The translations under genes were made by a program, and so were the position numbers. DNA of 64,000 nt from Omphalotus guepiniiformis (Eukaryota > Basidiomycota > Agaricomycetes > Agaricales > Omphalotaceae): the NCBI GenBank assembly GCA_028554645.1, contig JAQOOI010000058.1, positions 558,001 to 622,000 of the forward strand, read 5' to 3'. This document shows positions 58,033 to 64,000 of this stretch, piece by piece (the first letter of the stretch is position 1; each line of letters opens with the position of its first letter). The notes below the pieces were generated by a model. The model was not told the DNA's origin and searched no databases. It was given only the letters and a program-made list of their open reading frames with translations.

Positions 58033-59208
58033 TTCATTTAACGTTGGCCTTGGGAGAGTTGACTGTAATTACGATCATTCCTTGCATACTTCTGTAATTG
58101 GATCTGCTTTGACTGCCTATCCAAGCTCCGTTTCTTCTTCGTATCTATTGTGGGGCGACCTGTCTCGCGCACATCTAATAAACGGCAGGCTTGAGAAGTA
58201 AACTGTTGTTGTTCATCGGTCCGATAGATTCCTGCAATGGGTTTGGATTTAGATGAGTTACATGTACAGGCCGTTTTGATTATTTCCCGCGAAATATCGT
58301 GCCTCAAGGCATGTTTTGTATATTCCGCCCCTGTTTCACGCGGTGGTTCTTCGGTATTAGGGACCTCTAACCGTGTTTGGTGAGTAGCATCATCAATTTC
58401 AATGTGTTTCTCATGATCAACAATTGTAGTACGAAGGTGTTGGGTTTGTGCCTTTTTTATATCTCTTTTCTTTTTACACTTCTGAAGGGTGCGCTAATAA
58501 GCTCATATCAGCCTGGGCCCTGCTTGACCTGACAAGAGCGAATATCTCGGTTAGGGTAAGGTGGGTGTAGTCCTGTGTAGTTACTGGTGAGGTCGCCTAC
58601 TTTGATAGGACTGATTGCTTTAAACCATTCACCCCCTCCAGGAGAGCGTAATGGGTGATACTCAGGGGTAGGCAAAGGGCCACAACGATCAGCGAACATG
58701 GAAAACTTGGATAGAAATTCTGTTACAAACTACCCTACCTACAAATTACAACTAGTTATCCGAAATGTCAGTATCTGAAGGCACCTCGTATTAGGTGCCT
58801 CACCTCGATTTTACAAGTAATAATAACTCGGGCGGCAGTCCAAGCTGATTTGATGTAAATGTACTATGTACTATTGAAGGAAAGAAAAAAAGAAATTCGT
58901 TCAAAGGCGCTCATGAAGGAAGAGAGAAAAAAGAGGCAAGAATTGAAAGCATGGTCCCATATCCATAAAGATAATCATAGAGAGCATTAAGACAAAGTCA
59001 AGTATGTTAGTACATTACTAATGATACAAGTTTTTTCCTTTCTTCTGGAGAACTTGGCAGGTTAAAACAACGGACTCGAATGAAGAGCGAAGGCGAAGAA
59101 TGATAAATTATAGAGGAGAAAAAGAGAGAAAAAAAATTATAAAGCACGAAAGAGAATTAAGGAATAAATGAAATGAAAAAGGACACATTAAACGATCTTT
59201 TTTTCTCG
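58033..59208. other. Convergent 3' ends with a short hairpin
   Basis: Spacer between the phosphate transporter and the APSES factor. AGGCACCT (58779-58786) and AGGTGCCT (58793-58800) form a perfect 8-bp stem with a 6-nt loop. The right part (58860-59170) is A-rich and fits a 3' untranslated region. No gene was seen. Confidence 0.55.
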
Positions 59209-61350
59209 TCACCAAGGGCGATGAGGTAGTCGCACCATACCAACGCCATGGTTGCTATCGTCGCGCTCTCGTCGGCTAAGCGGGAACATTTTAGCGAGGT
59301 GAGGCCCATCGTTCGCATCAGCTTGTACCTCCCGGCAGTCCGACAATAACGCGCCGCGCTCATATAGATGACCCGGCCGTGAAGTTGGGTAAAATCCTCC
59401 GCCTCCTCCCGACGCATAAGCGGCCAAATTGACACATGAAGGCGGATTTCCAGGCCCTGAGAGTTGCTTTGCGGCACTATGCTCTGCCAAGACGGACAGG
59501 GGTACAAGACCTTCTCTAAAGGCGGACTGAGGTGTTGCGGGCGTTGATGGAGAGGGCGGGGAGACAGGAGAGGGGTGTGATGATAAACTACCATGTGAGG
59601 TATCTGAGGGTACCGAGACGCTCAGTCTTGAATCTCGAAAACTCTCGACTGAGGAGTGGCTGTGAAGTGAGTGCACCGAAGGTGTTGATAAGCGCGGCGC
59701 GGCCAACATTTGTGGCACTGCAGAGGAGGCGCGAGCAGGCACTGACGAAGGCATTCTGTCAAAAACCCAAAGAACAAAAATTCAAATTTTTTGTCAATCC
59801 CTTACTCCGTGTTTCGAACGTTCGTAAAAGGCCGAACGAAATTGCGAATAACCACTCACCTCGGCAAAGAATTAAAGAGTCGACTAGAATCTGAGCCTTT
59901 ATCGTCTTCATCTTGACATTGTAATCGGCGTAACACGGCCGCAGAGTCGTTTGCGTTGATGCCTCGTAGATCTTCCAGAGCGGAGATCGGAGGAAGTGCG
60001 TATGGCGTGCTGGATTCGTTTGCACTGACACTGCGATTGGACACAATTGGAGTGATGGGAGGGAGAACAATATTATCATGAAGACCTGCTGAGTGAGCCG
60101 ATGTAGGAGAGCGGATAGAAAGGGAGTGCATATCGACAGAATCAGAGGCACGTCGCATAGGCTGTTTCCCCGATAAGGGCGGCGGTGAGTAGCCCGGATA
60201 AGGGGAGTAACGGGAGTACCCTCGCTCTCTCGACTGATTCACAGGAGGAGGTAAACTCAAAGGCAACGAATTTTTATCTGCCGAGAGGCCCACCTCCTGC
60301 TGGTAGCCGTAGCCCTGGTGGTGATGATGGTGGTTGTGATGGGGGCCTTGCGACTCCGGGTGAGCGCTAAAAGGCGCAAATTGGGGAGGAGAAAACGGTG
60401 ATTGCATCGGGTGAGGTAGACTGAGTCGAGGATCACTGGGGTGTACACCTTCCTGTGTGATCACCGACCACGCCGGATGCCCGACGGTGGGTGAAGGTAA
60501 TTGGGAGGAAGAGGAGCTTGTCGCCTGCGTCTGTCGGCGAGACCTCCTTCGTCCCGGGGCTGAGGCAACGACTTGGCCGTAGCCTGGTTGGTTCGGAGAG
60601 AGGCAGGTGCTCGGAAATTTAGGTCTACAAGTATCATCAAAAAAATCAATACCGTATTACTTTTGGTGTTTTGAAGTGCAGTGACTTACCCGAACAGTGG
60701 AACGAGGTCCTCACGGATCGGCCAGGCAACTCTGCGTTCAAATCGATTGTAAGTATATATGAACAAAGCAAGAAATTGAGAATAAGCACCTTCTTGAAAG
60801 GCGAAGAGCGACCTAGAAACAATTGCACGGTTTAAGTACCCTCCTGGAGCATCAAGACGAAAACTCAATCCTCACCTCATAAGGCATCCAAGTGCCTTGA
60901 ATTTTGAGATATCCGCCTCTCACCCGTCGAATAACCGGCGCAAGTTCAGGCTGCGAGTCGATCATCTTCACAATATCAGCTGCGCAAAGGAAAAAATCCG
61001 CAGGTATTAGAATACATAGGAACTCGTGCCAAGCCACTCCCTCACCTTTAGAATTTCCCAAAGCTGCGGAGAAAGAAAGTGAACACCGCCGTAAGTACAA
61101 TCGTAGGAGAGAACCAGTTATGCTCATGCACGTTACCTTTCCAGATTCCTGTCCATAGAATGTACCCATCGTCAATATCCATCATTATCCACTGCCCATT
61201 AAGAGGATATTCATATACAGGACTGTTCAGACCATCATAGTCAGTTAGTCGAAACTCGTGTTCTTGGTTCGACGAGTACGTACATGTACCCTCGAGGATC
61301 ATTGCTTGTGATGTATCTCCCCTTTGTGACGTGATGATTGGGGCTGGCAT
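59209..61350 (-). CDS. APSES/KilA-N DNA-binding transcription factor
   Basis: The minus-strand gene begins at the ATG at 61350 (MPAPIITSQRGDTSQAMILE); a 5' extension is possible. Exons include 61137-61350, 61046-61063 (18 nt) and 60876-60979, then short ones near 60788-60812 and 60689-60733, and long 3' exons. The DNA-binding domain reads WIMMDIDDGYILWTGIWK, ALGNSKADIVKMIDS, VIRRVRGGYLKIQGTWMPYE, VALRLSRRVAWPIREDLVPL and FGPKFPSTCL, the KilA-N/APSES helix-turn-helix fold of the Xbp1/StuA/Mbp1 superfamily. A basic RRRSRRQTQ segment follows. The rest is Ser/Pro/His-rich with a His run near 60325 and no ankyrin repeats, so it is not the Swi4/Mbp1 type. It stops at 59209. A nuclear regulator of development or cell cycle is likely by family; targets are unknown. 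Confidence 0.87.
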
Positions 61351-62902
61351 ATGGACGGAACTTGGGCCCCAATCCAGTTGGTACACTAGGTATCGTTTCC
61401 TACAAAAGATTATAGAGATGAATCGTCAAAGGAGTGTCCTTGAAGATACAACAGAAAAGTTACGCACCTGCAGCATTCCGGTAGTCATACTGGGGCAGAA
61501 AACGAAATATTATCTCTAATTATAAGGCACGCGAAATATCTGGAAGCGAAAGAAGCGGAGTGAGAATGGAGAGACGTTCGAAGACAGAGTGGGGTCTGGC
61601 AGAGTGGACCGAGGAACGTTGAAGCCACTGAACACCGCTGAACCTGTTCAAAGAAGGGGTCTACGTGTAAAAGGCAGAAAGGTAGAAAGCGCTAAACGGT
61701 GATTTCGGTTGTATTCTAATATCATCCATATTTCCTATAATCGGGATGCAAAAATCACGAGTCCCAATTTGGACGTACCACGCGTAGGTCGCCAGGAAAA
61801 CTGTTTTAGGAAACATGTTAAGTTCCACCGTAACCGTATGTATAAAAAAAAAAAAGATATAAAAAAAAAATTCGACGGCCTCGGCCCCGGCAAATTTCAT
61901 TGACCGCAAACAGAAAGCATTACCCCTCGAGATCCGATCTTAACACTTGCGGGGATTCCTTTGATGTCGTGAACTTGCGTTACCATTTCGGAATTTTTGA
62001 CCTGTCACAGCCGGCCGCCCTCTCACCTCATTTTATCCAAATGAAGCGATTCAGGCTCACGTTAGTTTCAGGCATGAACTATCCTGCAGGTATGTAAGTT
62101 TGACTGGGGCCAACGGCTTCGTCTCCAACGACGATTACGGCGAGCGCTAGTGGGTTATCCGTGGATGCAATGTTAACATCTCCACAGCCCACACCTCTCC
62201 CCTCGGAAGTTATAATTGCCCAAAAATTGCTGCGGAGACTTGGCCTCTTGTCGCAGCCTTGGGGCGGATAAACCAATGACCCTCTAATATCGACGCGTTT
62301 CCCCATACGGCTCATCAGGCCTTCGAGGAAGGGGTGTGTGTGCAATCACCTCACCTGCGAGAAGCCTTCAAAACCAGTAAGAATAGGTAAGAATAAGCAA
62401 TGAAATAATAGGGAAACAAAGACATCAACAAGTTGTATGTACGATGCCGTACAAGAAAAAAAGACATACACACATAACCATGAATTGAAAAGAATCGTGT
62501 TGCTATACGGTGGGTCGGGGTCCGACATATGGAGATTATACCCAAAAAGGAAATGTCCTCGATCATGACGAGAGGAGTACCTGAGCTCGATCACTCCTTC
62601 GAGCGTCACGAGTCGGAAGGAGGCCCTGAGAAACTGTCCGAAGATCGCACTGTTATGTCATGTTTATTCCAGCGGCCCGCCCTTATCGCAGCTTCGGTAC
62701 CGAAACCATGTGGGTACGTCAATTTCCGTTCCATGCGTTGATAAACCTTACCTTACCCGCTCCGATCTTTTCATAAAACTCTCACACGCCGCATTCGGTC
62801 TCGACATCAGATTCAAAAACTTCATTTTGCCATCATAATTTGTTTCTTCGTTAACGCAATATACAGAATAACAAAAAAAACACATTCCATCTGTCAATCT
62901 CT
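61351..62902. other. Intergenic, no gene seen
   Basis: This holds the promoter and 5' leader of the APSES factor (with possible leader introns at about 61390-61470) and the 3' region of ornithine decarboxylase. A long A-rich stretch lies at 61846-61870. Frames at 62346-62609 and 62079-62345 have no motif. Confidence 0.55.
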
Positions 62903-64000
62903 CTATATATCTGAAGCAATAAACGCTGCCAATATCTTTCGTACCTCGCTTGCAATAACTCCACCGCCCATTGTGTAGATCACTTTGCTCACTTCGAATC
63001 CGTTGAACTGGCTTGCAGCACAAACAGTGTACGCTCCCATATTTTCGAACCCGAGCCAGTCACCTACCCGGAGCCCGGAAGGAAGCTGCGTTGAGGGACA
63101 AACACAGTCGATAGAATCGCAAGTAGGTCCCCATACGCTGCTGGCACACACCGGCTCCGAGGAAGTGACGTGAAAAGAACCGTTCATGGACAAAACATAC
63201 GGATGTACCGTTTGATGATCAAACAGAATACAGTTGAATGCCCCATACACGCCGTCATTGATATAATCTTTACGAAAGGGAAAAAGAACAGAGAAAAAAT
63301 GGTTCCTGTCAGCCTAACGACATCCGCATACATTCCAAATAACAAACAACTCACACATAACCGACGGCTGGTCAGTTGTATTCTCCTGCTTCTCCTGCTG
63401 AGCGTGCACCATCGGAGCAGATTCTGGGAAGGGTGCTCTGCGTGCAATAATGTTGGCAGCTAGACTGAATGCTTTGGATACATAAAACCGTCCCGGTTCA
63501 GCGATCATCTTGATACCTCGTCGATCGGGAAAGTACTGATCAATAGCTTCGGTCAAAACAGCCGCAGACTGCTCAAAGAGTCCGTCTTCGAAGCCGCCGC
63601 CGACGTCTAGAAATTCGAAATCGTAACCGACTTCTTTACCCATGTCAAACACGGACCGCGCTCGCATTATAGCATCCGAATACACAGTTGGGTCGTAACA
63701 CCCACTGCCGACGTGGAAGCTGACACCAATGACGTCGAGGTTGAGTTCTTTGGCTTTGGCGAGTAAACCAGGCACAGTAACTAACGGTGCACCGTATTTG
63801 AGTCCAAGCTGACATAGACTTTTGGTGTCGTCAGTTAAGATACGGACCACCAATTTGGCGCGAGGATGAGCGCGTGCCACTTTGTACAACTCGTCAATGT
63901 TGTCAAAGGTCATCATATCGACACCCATTTTCCCAGCATTGCGAATGAATGAATTTGCCTTGCAGGGGTTAGCAAAGATGATACGACCGGGGTCTACACC
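62903..64000 (-). CDS. SPE1: Ornithine decarboxylase, N-terminus beyond window
   Basis: Two exons are in the window: 63355-64000 (continuing past the edge) and 62903-63267, joined as SVM|YYINDGVYGAFN. Visible family blocks are RIIFANPCK and FDNIDELYKVARAHPRAKL, VIGVSFHVGSGC, FEFLDVGGGFE (Gly-rich PLP phosphate loop), MIAEPGRFYVSKAF (the Glu-Pro-Gly-Arg motif), and SSVWGPTCDSID with the catalytic Cys. The PLP-binding Lys lies upstream of the window edge. The C-terminus ends AAFIASDI at 62903. It decarboxylates ornithine to putrescine, the entry step to polyamines, in the cytosol as a homodimer. The group IV decarboxylase fold is complete as far as seen. There is no sign of damage. Confident assignment. 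Confidence 0.93.

Noticed and set aside
1..64000. tRNA, rRNA, CRISPR arrays or prokaryotic operons
   Set aside because: No T-loop plus anticodon arrangement, no rRNA-like blocks and no short regular direct repeats with unique spacers were found; gene structure is eukaryotic throughout.

Overview
The window is nuclear DNA from a filamentous basidiomycete, most likely an Agaricomycete. The evidence is that almost every gene is cut by many 50-70 nt introns with GT(R)AGT-type donors, that a 12-exon DUF6534 membrane protein is present (a basidiomycete-expanded family), and that several other families found here (a YVHSLL-type protein, an APSES protein of the IQGTWMPYE type) are typical of mushrooms. 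No rRNA, tRNA, CRISPR, prokaryotic or clear viral feature was seen. All gene models come from reading frames, splice signals and family motifs by eye.

Layout: 1-1261, 3' part of an unnamed fungal family gene (+). 2088-3120, RNase P/MRP subunit POP5 (-). 3622-5236, DUF6534 membrane protein (+) in a strongly CpG-depleted block. 5637-8342, formamidase (-) with GATA sites upstream and non-canonical splice sites. 8708-10747, secreted BBE-like FAD oxidase (-). 12366-15155, secreted alpha-amylase with CBM20 (+). 15663-17423, Arg/Asp/Glu-rich protein (+). 17590-19691 and 21231-23141, tandem paralogous FAD monooxygenases (-). 25248-27969, SAM-domain tail-anchored protein (-). 28151-30203, M28 aminopeptidase (+). 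30658-32386, complete paralogue of the first gene (+). 32945-33500, decayed copy of the gene at 34614-38389 (+). 38758-40829, BioF-like PLP enzyme (-). 41527-42490, probable unrecognised gene (-). About 42830-44390, five or so imperfect ~300-bp tandem repeats. 45344-47495, cytochrome P450 (+). 48303-49978, mitochondrial TPR protein (+). 49979-54712, a 4.7 kb gene-poor stretch. 54713-58032, SPX-domain phosphate transporter (+). 59209-61350, APSES/KilA-N transcription factor (-). 62903 to the window end, ornithine decarboxylase (-, N-terminus outside).

Functionally this is a mixture of housekeeping genes (POP5, ODC, phosphate transport, mitochondrial TPR protein, BioF) and accessory saprotroph genes (secreted amylase, secreted aminopeptidase, secreted flavin oxidase, formamidase, P450, two flavin monooxygenases). 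It does not look like one biosynthetic cluster. Local gene duplication is the main theme: two VPYHW-family genes 29 kb apart, tandem monooxygenases, and an intact/decayed tandem pair at 33-38 kb. The most unusual signals are two sharply bounded CpG-depleted blocks lying over intact genes, one of which changes composition part-way through the P450 gene, and the splice-site anomalies in formamidase.
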